Shown here: piece after piece, positions 17,827 through 27,053 of the stretch
Layout: each line of letters starts with the position of its first letter
How positions within the stretch are numbered: the stretch's first letter is position 1
Origin: Komagataeibacter swingsii
Lineage (GTDB): Bacteria > Pseudomonadota > Alphaproteobacteria > Acetobacterales > Acetobacteraceae
DNA length: 39,508 nucleotides
NCBI RefSeq assembly: GCF_003207895.1
Contig: NZ_NKUB01000023.1
Coordinates: forward strand, 1 to 39,508
Reading direction: 5' to 3'
Translations under genes and position numbers: made by a program
The notes under the pieces: model-generated
Databases searched by the model: none
Told to the model about the DNA's origin: nothing
Seen by the model: only the letters and a program-made list of their open reading frames with translations

Positions 17827-19068
17827 TCATGCGTGGGGGCGCAGGTCGTGTTCCGGGCGCGCCACCACGGCGTGGGTGGCGCTGGTCAGCGGGTGCGGCA
17901 CGACTTCACGGGGCTTTTTCGCCTGCCGGCGGACATAGTATTCCGCAAGCCCCACCAGCCCGAAGCCGATAAAGGCGAAACACGCGGACAGGACCGGCAG
18001 CCCGCCATAGGACCAGTGGGTATCCACGATATGGCTGCCCGCCCACGCGCCGACGGCGTTGCCGAAATTGAAGGAACTCTGGTTCATGACGGCGGCAATG
18101 TTGGGTGCGGACCCGGCACAGGCGACAACATAGGTCTGCAGCGGGGCCATGGGCGCGTAGATGAACACCCCCCACAGGAACAGCAGCACAAGGCACACCC
18201 ATGGATGCAGGCTGCCGGGCACCAGCAGCACCTGCACCACCCCCACGGCGGCCATAAGCCCGGCGCATGATGGCAGCATCTTCCAGTCCGCCAGCTTCCC
18301 GCCCAGCAGGTTGCCCAGGCACAGCCCGCCCCCGATCATGAGCAGGATGCCGTCAACCGCATGCGTGCCGAAGCCGGACCGGGTCTGCAGGAACGGGGTG
18401 ATGTAGGTAAACAGGGTAAACATGCTTGATGACGTGCACATGGACACCAGCATCATGGTCACGACCAGCGGGTGCAGCATGGCCCGGAACTGCGCCGACA
18501 GCGGGATGGCGGGACCACTGGCCCGGTCCTGCGGGATCCACAGCCACATGGTGGTCCAGGCCAGCACGCCCACGCCACAGATCAGCCAGAACGCCATGCG
18601 CCACGATGTCATCTGCGCCACGACGGTGCCCATGGGCACGCCAAGGATCATGGCCAGCGTCAGCCCGATATAGACCAGCGACAGGGCTTCCGCCCGCCTG
18701 GCGGGGGGCACGACCTGTGCCGCCATGATGGAGGCCGCGCCATAGAATGTCCCGTGGGAGAACGATGTCAGCACGCGCGCCAGCATAAGGCTGGTGTAAT
18801 TCGGCGCCAGGGCGCTGCATGCATTGCCCGCGATGAAGATCGCCATGGTCAGCAGCAGCGTCGCGCGGCGGGACAGGCTGTTGGTCAGGATCGCCACCAG
18901 CGGCGATGCGATGGTCACCCCGATGGCATAGGCCGACACCAGCAGCCCCGCCTGCGCGATGGAGACATGCAGCCCGGCCGAAAGCTGGGGCAGCAGCCCC
19001 ATGACAATGGTTTCCGTCGTGCCAAGGCCAAACGCCCCGATAGCAAGGGCCAGCAACGCAACAGGCAA
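17827..19068 (-). CDS. MFS transporter (DHA1/AraJ-like exporter)
   Basis: A 413-residue inner-membrane protein with about twelve membrane segments. The opening (ALAIGAFGLGTTETIVMGLLPQLSAGL) and VSAYAIGVTIASPLVA match the AraJ/YdhP group of drug or sugar-efflux permeases, and LARVLTSFSHGTFYGAASIMAAQVVPP is the usual motif between segments 4 and 5. The start codon is TTG, with AAGGA 9 bases upstream; no ATG gives a better N-terminus. It converges on lutC and is probably not part of that operon. The substrate is unknown. Confidence 0.88.
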   Translation of the reverse strand: MPVALLALAIGAFGLGTTETIVMGLLPQLSAGLHVSIAQAGLLVSAYAIGVTIASPLVAILTNSLSRRATLLLTMAIFIAGNACSALAPNYTSLMLARVLTSFSHGTFYGAASIMAAQVVPPARRAEALSLVYIGLTLAMILGVPMGTVVAQMTSWRMAFWLICGVGVLAWTTMWLWIPQDRASGPAIPLSAQFRAMLHPLVVTMMLVSMCTSSSMFTLFTYITPFLQTRSGFGTHAVDGILLMIGGGLCLGNLLGGKLADWKMLPSCAGLMAAVGVVQVLLVPGSLHPWVCLVLLFLWGVFIYAPMAPLQTYVVACAGSAPNIAAVMNQSSFNFGNAVGAWAGSHIVDTHWSYGGLPVLSACFAFIGFGLVGLAEYYVRRQAKKPREVVPHPLTSATHAVVARPEHDLRPHA

Positions 19069-19323
19069 GATACGCGTCCTTGAAGTCTACGGTAGCGGCC
19101 CATGCCGCCACGCCGGGAGAAGGGATGGACGCATCGGGTAACGGACGCGCCCTTTCCCATCCGCAACCGCGGGTCATGGCGGTCTGTCTGCCCGGGTGGG
19201 AAAGGGCGGCTGTACCAGATTTCTACGGTCCTGACCGCAGGGAAATGCAGGTAATCCGGAAATATATTTTATGCAGGGACCTGATATGCATGCAGGAATG
19301 CACAGTTGATACATATCTCTTAT

Positions 19324-19989
19324 TTAATGTTTCCCGCCTGTGTTCCCATCTCCACAGGCCCCGCGGCCCGGCCGGCTGCCCCGCCGCAGGCTGACAAAAG
19401 GCGCCACCGGCGGGGATGGCGTACAGTATGTCGTGTCCCACGAATGGATCAGGGTGCGGATGATCCGGCGCAGCGTGTCGCGATCCGCCATTAGGCGCCG
19501 TGCCTCATCCTGTCGCACGCGATCATTCTGTCCGAACAGGGCCGTCACATAACCCATCTGCCGCCCCATTTCGACATCAGGCAGCGAGGATAGTGGCGCA
19601 TAGGCCAGCGGCAGGCTGACCTGCTGGCTGTTGGTGCGGCTGGCATCGGTATCAAGGCCAATGGTCGGGGCGGTCGTCAGCGCACCCACGCTGAATGTGC
19701 CGCCCCGGGTGAAGCTGCCGGCAAGCTGAAGCGTCACATCGCCCGTTATGGTGCCTATGACAGGGTCGGCCGCCTGTTGCGCGCATTGCGCGGCCCGGAC
19801 CATCCGGGCGAACCCTGCGCCTTGCCGCGTGGTCCAGTCGCCCGCATGGGCAACGGATACCGCACCGGCCCGCGCCAGTGTGGACTGTATGCCCGCCATC
19901 GCGGCCGGGATCGTGGTCTGCACGGCACGGCCATGCGTACAGCCGGACAGGCATGCGGCAGCCGCCAGCATGGACATAAGGCGTTTCAT
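19324..19989 (-). CDS. Hypothetical lipoprotein
   Basis: 221 residues with a short lipoprotein signal (MKRLMSMLAAAACLSGC, lipobox LSGC at Cys17). The mature chain has a helical start, a central Thr/Gly-rich stretch (GSFTRGGTFSVGALTTAPTIG) that looks like beta structure, a helical part (LMADRDTLRRIIRTLIHSW), and a basic, Gly-rich end. It is 54 bases downstream of the papain-like candidate gene on the same strand, so the two may be co-transcribed. No family is recognised. Confidence 0.68.
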   Translation of the reverse strand: MKRLMSMLAAAACLSGCTHGRAVQTTIPAAMAGIQSTLARAGAVSVAHAGDWTTRQGAGFARMVRAAQCAQQAADPVIGTITGDVTLQLAGSFTRGGTFSVGALTTAPTIGLDTDASRTNSQQVSLPLAYAPLSSLPDVEMGRQMGYVTALFGQNDRVRQDEARRLMADRDTLRRIIRTLIHSWDTTYCTPSPPVAPFVSLRRGSRPGRGACGDGNTGGKH

Positions 19990-20043
19990 GATTGTCCTGT
20001 GATCGGGATGTTGGGGATGGGCGTCAGGGCGCGGTGGGTCAGG

Positions 20044-20844
20044 TCAGGGCAGACCAGTCAGGTAGGCCTCGTTCGCTGCGACAAGGGCATCCCAGTCCTG
20101 CCCCGTGGGGGCCAGCATCCCGCCCGGAAGCAACTGCCGCCACGCCAGTCCGTGGGCCTCCATCAGGCGGCTGCGCAGCCATCGCCACGTTGCCTTCTGC
20201 TGGCTGCCCCATGTCAGCAGCGTGATGGGGTCGGTATCCGCCGTGCCGTCATAATCCCATAACAGCAGGCAGTGGCCGCCCGCGCTGCCCGGTGCCGGGT
20301 CGCCATGGCTGGCGGGGGTCACGGTGTCCCATACCGGGGCAAGGCTGCCTGTGGCATCTTCCCACATATCCGCCATGGCAAGCCGCACGCCGAGATAGGC
20401 GGTGGACAGCCCCGCCGTGATGTTGCGGATGCCGTTCAGGTCGCCAGTGTCCACACTGCCCCATAACGGGAACAGTGTCTGGTCAGCAAGGGCGTACCCG
20501 GCCCGCAGGGCGGTGGCGAGGACATCCACTTCCACCCCGCCCTGATCCGTTACTGGGTTACCCGGCACATATCCGGTTGACCGGGCATAGAAACGCACCG
20601 CGTCATCTGTATCCACCGCAATCTGGTAACCCCCCAGCGCTGCCGTGGCGCGGATATGATTGCCGATTCCCGCCGCCGTGCAATTGCCCAGCACGTCATT
20701 GCCCAGCATGCGTGGCGCGGGATCAATCCGCTCACGCCCCAGGTGCTGCGGGGCCGTGCGGGCCATGAAAACCCGCATGCCCGACAGCAGGGGCTGGCGC
20801 GGCTGTATCCGGGCGAGATGGCAGCCAAGTTTACGCAGCGTCAT
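20044..20844 (-). CDS. Papain-like-fold protein candidate
   Basis: 266 residues. GNDVLGNCTAAGIGNH contains a Cys (Cys55) set as in papain-like cysteine peptidases or transferases, SAGGHCLLLWDYDG offers a His (His191) at the right place, and LTWGSQQKATW resembles the later strand with the conserved W-G. This Cys...GGH...WG pattern is found in many phage-borne and secreted papain-fold proteins, but the assignment is made by eye only. There is no signal peptide at the chosen start, though an internal ATG at residue 23 or 27 is possible. It precedes a lipoprotein gene on the same strand. Confidence 0.62.
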   Translation of the reverse strand: MTLRKLGCHLARIQPRQPLLSGMRVFMARTAPQHLGRERIDPAPRMLGNDVLGNCTAAGIGNHIRATAALGGYQIAVDTDDAVRFYARSTGYVPGNPVTDQGGVEVDVLATALRAGYALADQTLFPLWGSVDTGDLNGIRNITAGLSTAYLGVRLAMADMWEDATGSLAPVWDTVTPASHGDPAPGSAGGHCLLLWDYDGTADTDPITLLTWGSQQKATWRWLRSRLMEAHGLAWRQLLPGGMLAPTGQDWDALVAANEAYLTGLP

Positions 20845-20970
20845 TGCATGAATCCGTGTCTGACCGGACGGGCGTCAAATATCGTCCCGTAACGGATTGA
20901 TAAAACCTGTATTTTTATGGATGCGGTGTAAAAGGTGGCCTGAAGCCACCCATGAATCAAAAAAGATGGT

Positions 20971-21031
20971 CTTGGTGAAGCTTTTTTCAAAAAACGTCCC
21001 GGAATGTCGCCTTTAAGAGACTGTTTGAAAA
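20971..21031. repeat. Partial repeat copy fused to an insertion-sequence-like end
   Basis: TTGGTGAAGCTTTTTTCAAA and ATGTCGCCTTT belong to the dispersed repeat, but the sequence breaks off in the loop of its hairpin and continues as AGAGACTGTTTGAAAA (21016-21031). The same 16 bases occur at 35918-35933, also beside a repeat copy. This resembles the terminal inverted repeat of an IS5-type element, but no transposase is present. The gap 20845-21629 otherwise holds only the next repeat copy. Confidence 0.5.
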
Positions 21032-21058
21032 GTCAGATCATGGTAGCGCTTTAAAATT

Positions 21059-21170
21059 AAAAGAAGTTTTTGGTGAAGCTTTTTGCGAAAGCTTCGAAAG
21101 AACGCCGCCTTTTTGAAAAAAGGCAGCACCTGAAAACTTTTATTGTTTGTGTTTTTAACAATGCCTTATT
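21059..21170. repeat. Dispersed intergenic hairpin repeat, copy D (well preserved)
   Basis: A complete unit: AAGTTTTTGGT, a hairpin GAAGCTTTTTGCGAAAGCTTC split over 21075-21095, GAAAGAACGCC, a second hairpin with arms GCCTTTTT/AAAAAGGC at 21107-21124, then ACTTTTATTGTTT. It matches, in reverse orientation, the copy at 35951-36032 over about 85 bases with only a few differences. Each unit therefore carries two stem-loops separated by about ten bases. Confidence 0.75.
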
Positions 21171-21629
21171 TCGCAATACATCATCCGGAACGGTCCGAAT
21201 TCAATAAACACAGGGCATCGCAATGTTTCTTCAGGTGAACCACTTCCGACTGTTTCGCAATGACGTAAAGATACGCGCATGGGATGCAGGCAGCAAAAGA
21301 AACAACACTATCCCGATCAACGCGGATAAGGGAAGCAGGCAGGAAGGCGGCAGGCCGCTGGATACATCCGCGACCCGCGTATAAATAATTATGGGGACAG
21401 GCCGCGCGCTTTGTGTCCCATTTCATGAAAAGAAAAGCAGAAACAGGTGGCTACGGGCAGGGACATGCGTCCTTTTGCCCTGCGCCGTCCGCCTTTCCAG
21501 CAGGAAAGCATAAATCGGCCAATTTTGGCGATTGACAGGGAAGTATGTTCTTTTTAAGGCAATATTACCGTTTTACAGCCACAATCTGAATTGTGTTACG
21601 TCATATTTCAGCAAAAGGTTTTCTGGATC

Positions 21630-21791
21630 ATGTCACTTGAGAGCATTGCCCTGTCACAGACAGGCCAGCACCATGATGGCCGTCCCGCCAGTGAACCGGC
21701 GGGGTACCGCCACACGCCAATCCGGGGCATCCTGTTCGGTCTGCTGTTCAGCCTGCCATTATGGGCGCTGGTGGTCTTTCTGTTCCGGTAA
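21630..21791 (+). CDS. Small membrane protein
   Basis: A 53-residue frame: a polar first half rich in His, Gln and Arg, followed by one membrane segment (GILFGLLFSLPLWALVVFLF) and a final Arg. AAGG lies 12 bases before the ATG, which is weak. The gene ends just before a hairpin that separates it from the convergent TonB receptor gene. Single-span small proteins of this form are common, but no family is recognised. Confidence 0.42.
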   Translation: MSLESIALSQTGQHHDGRPASEPAGYRHTPIRGILFGLLFSLPLWALVVFLFR

Positions 21792-21843
21792 GGCCCCGTT
21801 CTGGAATGGGCGGCTGATAAAAAATCGCCGGGTTTCGTGGGGT

Positions 21844-21862
21844 GCCGCTTTCTCAAGGCGGC
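21844..21862. terminator. Hairpin between convergent genes
   Basis: GCCGC and GCGGC form a short stem with a TTTCTCAAG loop. The arrangement recalls the core of the dispersed repeat. It lies between the ends of the small membrane protein gene and the leftward TonB receptor gene, 34 bases from the latter's stop, and could end transcription from either side. Confidence 0.4.
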
Positions 21863-21895
21863 ATTCCCTGCCGGGGCCTGCCGCATCCCCGGTCA

Positions 21896-24211
21896 TTAAT
21901 TGAACCCGATGGACACACCTGCAAAAATGCCGAAGCCGTCGCCCGACAGCATGGCGGCAGGCTGCTGGCCGTTGGTGGTGGAATAGACCGGCACCACGCC
22001 CGTTGCGTAATGCTTGTTGGCAAGGTTGTGCAGGCTCAGGAAAACCTGCCGGTGCTTGTTGGGCCACAGGTAACCGATATCGAAATTGTAGATATGATAG
22101 GGCGCGGCCTTGTACTGGTTGTCATATGACGCCAGTACCGAGGACGAGACCTCCACATCGACCGAGGTATAGAACCCGTTCTTCATATCAAGGTGCAGTT
22201 CCCCCTGATAGAAATGGCGCGGGATACCGGGGATGTAATTGTGCCCCCATGTTGCATCATGATTGAAGCGGAAGCTCTGGAACGTATAGGCCTGGCGAAG
22301 GGAAATGATGTTGCCCTGCCATTTGTACAATGTGGAATGGAATGATGTTTCAACCCCCTGATGGGTTGTGGGCGATGCGTTGCCGTAAGTGGAATTGTTG
22401 TACAGGATGGAATTCGGCGTCGCGACCGCCAGCAGTTCGTTATGCACGGCGGAGTGATAGTAGGTGACACTCCATTCCGTGCCGGCAAAATGGCCGCTTG
22501 TGCCTACTTCAAACGTCGTGGCCGTCTGGGGGCGCAGCCTGGCCCAGTCCTTCGTCAGGCCCGTGGCGATGCCCGATGTGTAATTGGCGCCTGAAAGGTA
22601 CTGCCAGTCCTGCGGGCTTTGCACGCTACGGCTGACATTGCCGTACACTTCGATATTGGGGGTAATGACGTAACGGAATCCCGCGCGCGGCGCGAAATAC
22701 AGCGCATTCTGGCTGAACGAGCTTGTCTGCGGGTACGTCTGTGATCCCGAACGCGGGGTATAGCTTAACGCACCGGCCGCGGTCAGCCAGAAGTTGTGGA
22801 AGATCTCGGTATTGTTGCGCACATGGAAAACCGTATCACTTCCCCCCAGGTGCGAACGGGTGACAAGCGTGCCCAGCGCGTAACCGGGATAGGCCGCCTG
22901 GCGGCGCACCCGGTTTTCAATGGTGGCGTCAAGGTCATGCGAGGTATAGATGCCGATATCCGTATCACTGGCATGCCCCAGCAGCTTGTCCTGACGCGTG
23001 TAATTCACCATGCCCGTGGCGTAGTCGATGTTGTACAGCGACGAGGTATTGCCCAGTTCATGGTCCATCGGCGCGTTCAGGTAGGCAAAGCCGACAGTCA
23101 GCCTGGACTGGTCATCAATGCGGATCCTGAGCCGGTCGGCGGCATATTTGGTGCCGGGTTCAATGGTCTTGGTGCCCCATGTCGCATATTCAGGCTGCAT
23201 CTGGCGCGGATTGTCACGGATCTGGTCGCGCGTCAGGTAATAGGGGTTGCCTTCCCATGTCTGGCGATAGCGGAAGAAGAAACGGTTATCGACATTGTCG
23301 CTGAATTTGTAGCCGTAATTGAAGTTCACGCCAAAATTAGTGGTCTTGGTATTGTCCTGGTAGCCGCCGCGATAGGAATTGGTCACGCTGAGGTAATAGT
23401 CGGACTTGCCGATGACGGTGCCCGAACTCAGTTGCTCCTTCACGTACCCGAAGCTGCCCGCTTCGACACGGGCCTGGTAACGCTGTGAATTATAGCCTGT
23501 CTGCGTGACGTAATTGATCGCGCCGCCCAACTGGGTGGAGCCGAAGTCGATGCCATTCCCGCCGCGCATGATCTCGGTATAACGGATGCCCAGTGGTTCC
23601 TGCAGTTCATTGACCGTGCCGATGGGCGTGGTCAGCGGAATGTCATCAAACAGAAACATGATGCCCGCACGCGTGGCGTTCAGCCCGGTCTGGATGCCCG
23701 AACCACGGATGGAAATGCGCAGGTCGTCCGATCCGCAGGGCGCCTGTGCAAAGACACCAGCCTGGTACTTGAATGCATCCGCGTTGGTGGCGTTGCGTCC
23801 CTTCAGCACGGTGGCCGCGTCAATGACGCTGGTGCCACCGGGAATGGTTTTCAGGTACACCTCCGCCTGGTGTGTCGCCGCACTGTGATGATGCACGGCG
23901 ATATGTTCGATCGTGCTGGCATTCAGCCCGCTACTGTTCGCATGCCCATCATGCTGGCTGGCCACCCCATGCCCGCCGGTTGCATGCCGGGCGGGGGTAG
24001 GGTGGGGGATACGGTGCGTGGCGATGTCATCCGGCGTGATGGATGCGGCGGCAAGGGCGTGATGGGAGGCAACCAGAACACCAAACAGGCCGCCGGCAAG
24101 CACAAAGGTTAATCTGTTTGGTGTCTCCACCACAGGGGTTCGGCCCCTGTACTGCAGGGGATGGATATGGGGTGGGGCGGTTGGGGACAGGGATAATTCA
24201 CTTCTTAACAT
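21896..24211 (-). CDS. TonB-dependent outer-membrane receptor
   Basis: 771 residues. A signal segment (LTFVLAGGLFGVLVASHHALA) is followed by a His-rich stretch (residues about 70-115), a possible TonB box (STIEHIAVHH), the plug domain (KTIPGGTSVIDAATVLKG, RISIRGSGIQTG, RYTEIMRGGNGIDFGSTQLGG) and a 22-strand barrel ending in GIFAGVSIGFN. It takes up a large or scarce ligand across the outer membrane using TonB energy. It is clearly paralogous to the receptor at 36.2 kb, and sits downstream of sfnB on the same strand, so the ligand is probably an organosulfur compound or ester. This is inferred from context; iron-complex uptake is the alternative. Confidence 0.9.
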   Translation of the reverse strand: MLRSELSLSPTAPPHIHPLQYRGRTPVVETPNRLTFVLAGGLFGVLVASHHALAAASITPDDIATHRIPHPTPARHATGGHGVASQHDGHANSSGLNASTIEHIAVHHHSAATHQAEVYLKTIPGGTSVIDAATVLKGRNATNADAFKYQAGVFAQAPCGSDDLRISIRGSGIQTGLNATRAGIMFLFDDIPLTTPIGTVNELQEPLGIRYTEIMRGGNGIDFGSTQLGGAINYVTQTGYNSQRYQARVEAGSFGYVKEQLSSGTVIGKSDYYLSVTNSYRGGYQDNTKTTNFGVNFNYGYKFSDNVDNRFFFRYRQTWEGNPYYLTRDQIRDNPRQMQPEYATWGTKTIEPGTKYAADRLRIRIDDQSRLTVGFAYLNAPMDHELGNTSSLYNIDYATGMVNYTRQDKLLGHASDTDIGIYTSHDLDATIENRVRRQAAYPGYALGTLVTRSHLGGSDTVFHVRNNTEIFHNFWLTAAGALSYTPRSGSQTYPQTSSFSQNALYFAPRAGFRYVITPNIEVYGNVSRSVQSPQDWQYLSGANYTSGIATGLTKDWARLRPQTATTFEVGTSGHFAGTEWSVTYYHSAVHNELLAVATPNSILYNNSTYGNASPTTHQGVETSFHSTLYKWQGNIISLRQAYTFQSFRFNHDATWGHNYIPGIPRHFYQGELHLDMKNGFYTSVDVEVSSSVLASYDNQYKAAPYHIYNFDIGYLWPNKHRQVFLSLHNLANKHYATGVVPVYSTTNGQQPAAMLSGDGFGIFAGVSIGFN

Positions 24212-24607
24212 TGTAGTTTTTCCAGTATGACCGCAAGGAATGCATTAATTTGTTAGCGGGCAAAAAGGATTTTTCATACAGGGTTACAGAGGTGAAACAG
24301 GAAAAATACGTAACAGTTGTACTAAAACAACATATACACATATAATATAGTTAATTAAAGACGAATGTATGCGGACCCCAGCCCGGATACCCCAAGAAAT
24401 CCGAAATAATATCATTTTATATCAATTACATAAACAAAAACGCCCCATCAGGATGATTCCATGGTCGGCTGGCGAAATGCCCATGCCGGCACAGGGATAT
24501 GCTGCCCATGACGGTAGAAGGTTGCATATCCGACAGACCGCGTCCCCTGTCTTGCCGGGATAATTATACACTTTTAAATTGTTATTTATGGGCGCCCGCC
24601 CCATGCC
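24212..24607. promoter_or_regulatory. AT-rich leader of TonB receptor gene
   Basis: The 396-base gap between sfnB and the TonB receptor gene on the same strand holds no gene and no riboswitch I can recognise. The 24300-24360 part is strongly AT-rich and carries ATAGTTAA (24347-24354), a motif also found in the 28.1-28.5 kb divergent region, and a small GTTGT/ACAAC dyad (24316-24331). A separate promoter for the receptor is likely. Confidence 0.4.
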
Positions 24608-25858
24608 TCAGCTCCATGCATGTAACGGCGGGAAAGCATGGTTGAGGTAATAATTCCCCACAATCGCATATTTCCAGCGTACCGGATCATGCAGCGTATG
24701 CGTGCGCGCGTTACGCCACAGGTAATCAAGGTTCAGCGTCTGGTCCGTGGCAGATGTGCCAACCAGTTCGAACAGCCTGTTTGTCGCCTCGATGGCGCTT
24801 TCGGTCGTCAGGACCTTGGCCTGCGCCGTCTCGATCTGGGCGATGGCGACGCTTTGCGCAGTCGGGGCCGATACGGCATGGTCAATGGCGTCGCCTGCCC
24901 TGTCCAGCAGGGCAAGGCCCGCGTTCAGGCGTATTTTCAATGACCCGATCGCCTGGATTGTATAAGGGTCGTCCGACGCCTTTTCCTGCCCGCTGTCGAT
25001 CCATGCGCGCGCACGGGTGTGGACCAGATCGATCGTCGTATCGATGGCCGCATCGGCCAGGCCCGCGTCGATGGCCGCCTGTATGAACTGCGATATGGCG
25101 CTGTCGGCAAAGGGCGCGTCAGGCCTGTAGGCTTTCCAGACCGGGATGACACGGCCGCGCGGCACCTGCACGTCCGTCAGTTGCACGGTGCCGCTTGCCG
25201 TCCCTTTCTGGCCGAATGCCGACCAGTCATTGATGACATGCAGGCCCGGCGCATCACGCGTCGCAATGGCAAGATGGCTGTGTCCGTCATCATCAAGCGC
25301 CACAATCTGCACCAGATGCGCCGACAGCGCGCCCGTGCAGTAATGCTTGACGCCATTCAGGGTCACGGTGTCGCCTGTTACCTGGAGGCGTGTCTTCAAC
25401 GCCCCGACATGCCGGATACCGCGTTCCGAAAACGCATTGCCAAACCTGTATCCTTTCAACACCAGCGCAAACAGGTCACGTGCCTGTTCCGGACTGGCGC
25501 AAGAAGCAAGGCAGGCAATGGTGGCAAAGTGATTCTGGCTGAGTTGCGCCACCGCTGAATCCGCTTTTGCAATCAGCCGGATCACCTGCCCCACCGTGCG
25601 GTATGATACATTGGCCCCGCCATAAGCGCGTGGCACGGTCATGCCCCACAGCCCCGAATTGGAAAAGATATCCAGCTCACGCGCGGGAAAACGGTTTTCA
25701 CGGTCGCGTCGCGCCGCATCCGGGGCGATCTGCCCGGCAACGTCGGCCGCAATGCGCAATGCCTCCGCATCATCCGCGATGATGGGCACGCCCGCGGGTG
25801 GCAGGGGAAACGGGGGGACATCCGTCTCGCCCGTGCCGACAAATTCCGTAAGGGTCAT
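24608..25858 (-). CDS. sfnB: SfnB-family sulfur acquisition oxidoreductase
   Basis: 416 residues with the acyl-CoA-dehydrogenase fold. The N-terminal helical part (FSNSGLWGMTVPRAYGGANVSY), the middle beta domain (VTLNGVKHYCTGALSAHLVQIVAL, with WSAFGQKGTASGTVQLTDV) and the C-terminal helices (LDYLWRNARTHTLHDP) match the SfnB family of FMN/FAD-dependent enzymes induced by sulfur limitation and linked to sulfone and sulfonate use. The catalytic Glu of true acyl-CoA dehydrogenases is not evident, in line with a monooxygenase-type role using reduced flavin. It is the third gene of a leftward operon after ssuA-like and a related enzyme, with a 39-base gap. Confidence 0.85.
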   Translation of the reverse strand: MTLTEFVGTGETDVPPFPLPPAGVPIIADDAEALRIAADVAGQIAPDAARRDRENRFPARELDIFSNSGLWGMTVPRAYGGANVSYRTVGQVIRLIAKADSAVAQLSQNHFATIACLASCASPEQARDLFALVLKGYRFGNAFSERGIRHVGALKTRLQVTGDTVTLNGVKHYCTGALSAHLVQIVALDDDGHSHLAIATRDAPGLHVINDWSAFGQKGTASGTVQLTDVQVPRGRVIPVWKAYRPDAPFADSAISQFIQAAIDAGLADAAIDTTIDLVHTRARAWIDSGQEKASDDPYTIQAIGSLKIRLNAGLALLDRAGDAIDHAVSAPTAQSVAIAQIETAQAKVLTTESAIEATNRLFELVGTSATDQTLNLDYLWRNARTHTLHDPVRWKYAIVGNYYLNHAFPPLHAWS

Positions 25859-25897
25859 GATATGTCCAGTCTGGATGGGATCAGGGATGATCGGGAT

Positions 25898-27049
25898 TCA
25901 TGACAGCGCCTGCTGCCCCGCAACCCGGCGCAGCAATTCCCCATGAGGCGCATGGATACGGCCACACAGCGCATCGCGATGGGCACGTTCCAGCGGGTTA
26001 TGGGCGGACAGCCCGGCATTGCCCGCAAGCCCCAGCAGGGCGGCCGTAAAATCGGCCGCCGCATCGACCACGCGCGATTTTATCACCGCTGCATGCGCGT
26101 TCAGTTCGGGCAGCGGGCGCGCGGCCGTGACATCCGTGGCGTAAAGCCGCAGCAGCATGGCGTTCATGTGCAGCGTAATGGCAAAGCCCCCCACGGCGTC
26201 GCGCATGGCGGGCAGGGTTGAAAGCGGCGCGCCCAGATTGGACGGCACGCGGTTTTTCAGGAATTCACCAAACCATGCGAGTGCTGAGGTGGCGATGCCA
26301 TTATACAGGGACCCCAGCAGCCCCGTGTTCCAGAGCATGAGGATATTGCCCCCTGCCGGTGGCGCATCGGGCGCATGCAGCCCCAGCGCCGCATCCGGCG
26401 CAAGCGCAACCTGCGTGAAGGTGACTTCATGGCTGTTGCTGGCGCGCATGCCGATATGGTCCCAGTTTTCAATGACATGGATGCCATCCGCCATGGCCGG
26501 GACCATGAATGTGCCAACCCTTGCCGGGTCTTCATCCGTGCGGGCGCGCACCAGCAGCCACGACAGGCCGGGAATGCCGGTAACATAGGCCTTGCGGCCG
26601 TCCAGCACCCATCCCCCGGCCGTGCGGGACGCCACTGTGCCGGGCAGGCCACCCCGCGAGGCGGAGCCAAGGTCAGGCTCCGCCAGCAGGATATTGACCA
26701 GTTGGTCATGCTGTTCGCCTTCCATCCAGCGCGCCACATCGCCTGACCCGAATTCATGGTGGGCGATCGCGGCCCGCACCATGTAATGGTTGACCATGGC
26801 CAGCGCGGTGGAGGCATCGCCCTGCGCAATCCGGCCCACGATATCCTGCACGACGCCAAGGGTGAACGGCGTGGGCCGACCGGGCGTGGAAATGCGTAGT
26901 GACAGCAGTCCCGCCCGGCGCAGGTCGTCAATATTTTCCTGTGCGAAAATCCCGGTGCGGTCATGGTGGGCCGCACGGGCGGCAAGGCGCGCCTGCAGGT
27001 GTGTTGCCGTATCAAGGGCATCCTGTGCGGTATGAAGGTCTGCGGACAT
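25898..27049 (-). CDS. Acyl-CoA dehydrogenase-fold flavoprotein
   Basis: 383 residues with the N-terminal helical, middle beta and C-terminal helical layout of acyl-CoA dehydrogenases (GRIAQGDASTALAMVNHYM; GGWVLDGRKAYVTGIPGLSW; IGMRASNSHEVTFTQVAL). It is shorter than SfnB and only distantly like it. GGAG lies 9 bases before the ATG. It begins 4 bases after the binding-protein gene and precedes sfnB, so it is part of the sulfur operon. Such proteins in sulfur loci are often reduced-flavin monooxygenases; a true dehydrogenase activity cannot be excluded. Confidence 0.85.
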   Translation of the reverse strand: MSADLHTAQDALDTATHLQARLAARAAHHDRTGIFAQENIDDLRRAGLLSLRISTPGRPTPFTLGVVQDIVGRIAQGDASTALAMVNHYMVRAAIAHHEFGSGDVARWMEGEQHDQLVNILLAEPDLGSASRGGLPGTVASRTAGGWVLDGRKAYVTGIPGLSWLLVRARTDEDPARVGTFMVPAMADGIHVIENWDHIGMRASNSHEVTFTQVALAPDAALGLHAPDAPPAGGNILMLWNTGLLGSLYNGIATSALAWFGEFLKNRVPSNLGAPLSTLPAMRDAVGGFAITLHMNAMLLRLYATDVTAARPLPELNAHAAVIKSRVVDAAADFTAALLGLAGNAGLSAHNPLERAHRDALCGRIHAPHGELLRRVAGQQALS

Positions 27050-27053
27050 GGCT

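Noticed and set aside
21181-21426. 81-codon leftward frame in the repeat-rich gap
   Set aside because: No ribosome-binding site, no domain or signal, and an unlikely composition for a real protein.
24212-24607. Riboswitch (cobalamin or SAM type) before the TonB receptor
   Set aside because: None of the conserved boxes or the multi-stem layout of these classes can be seen.
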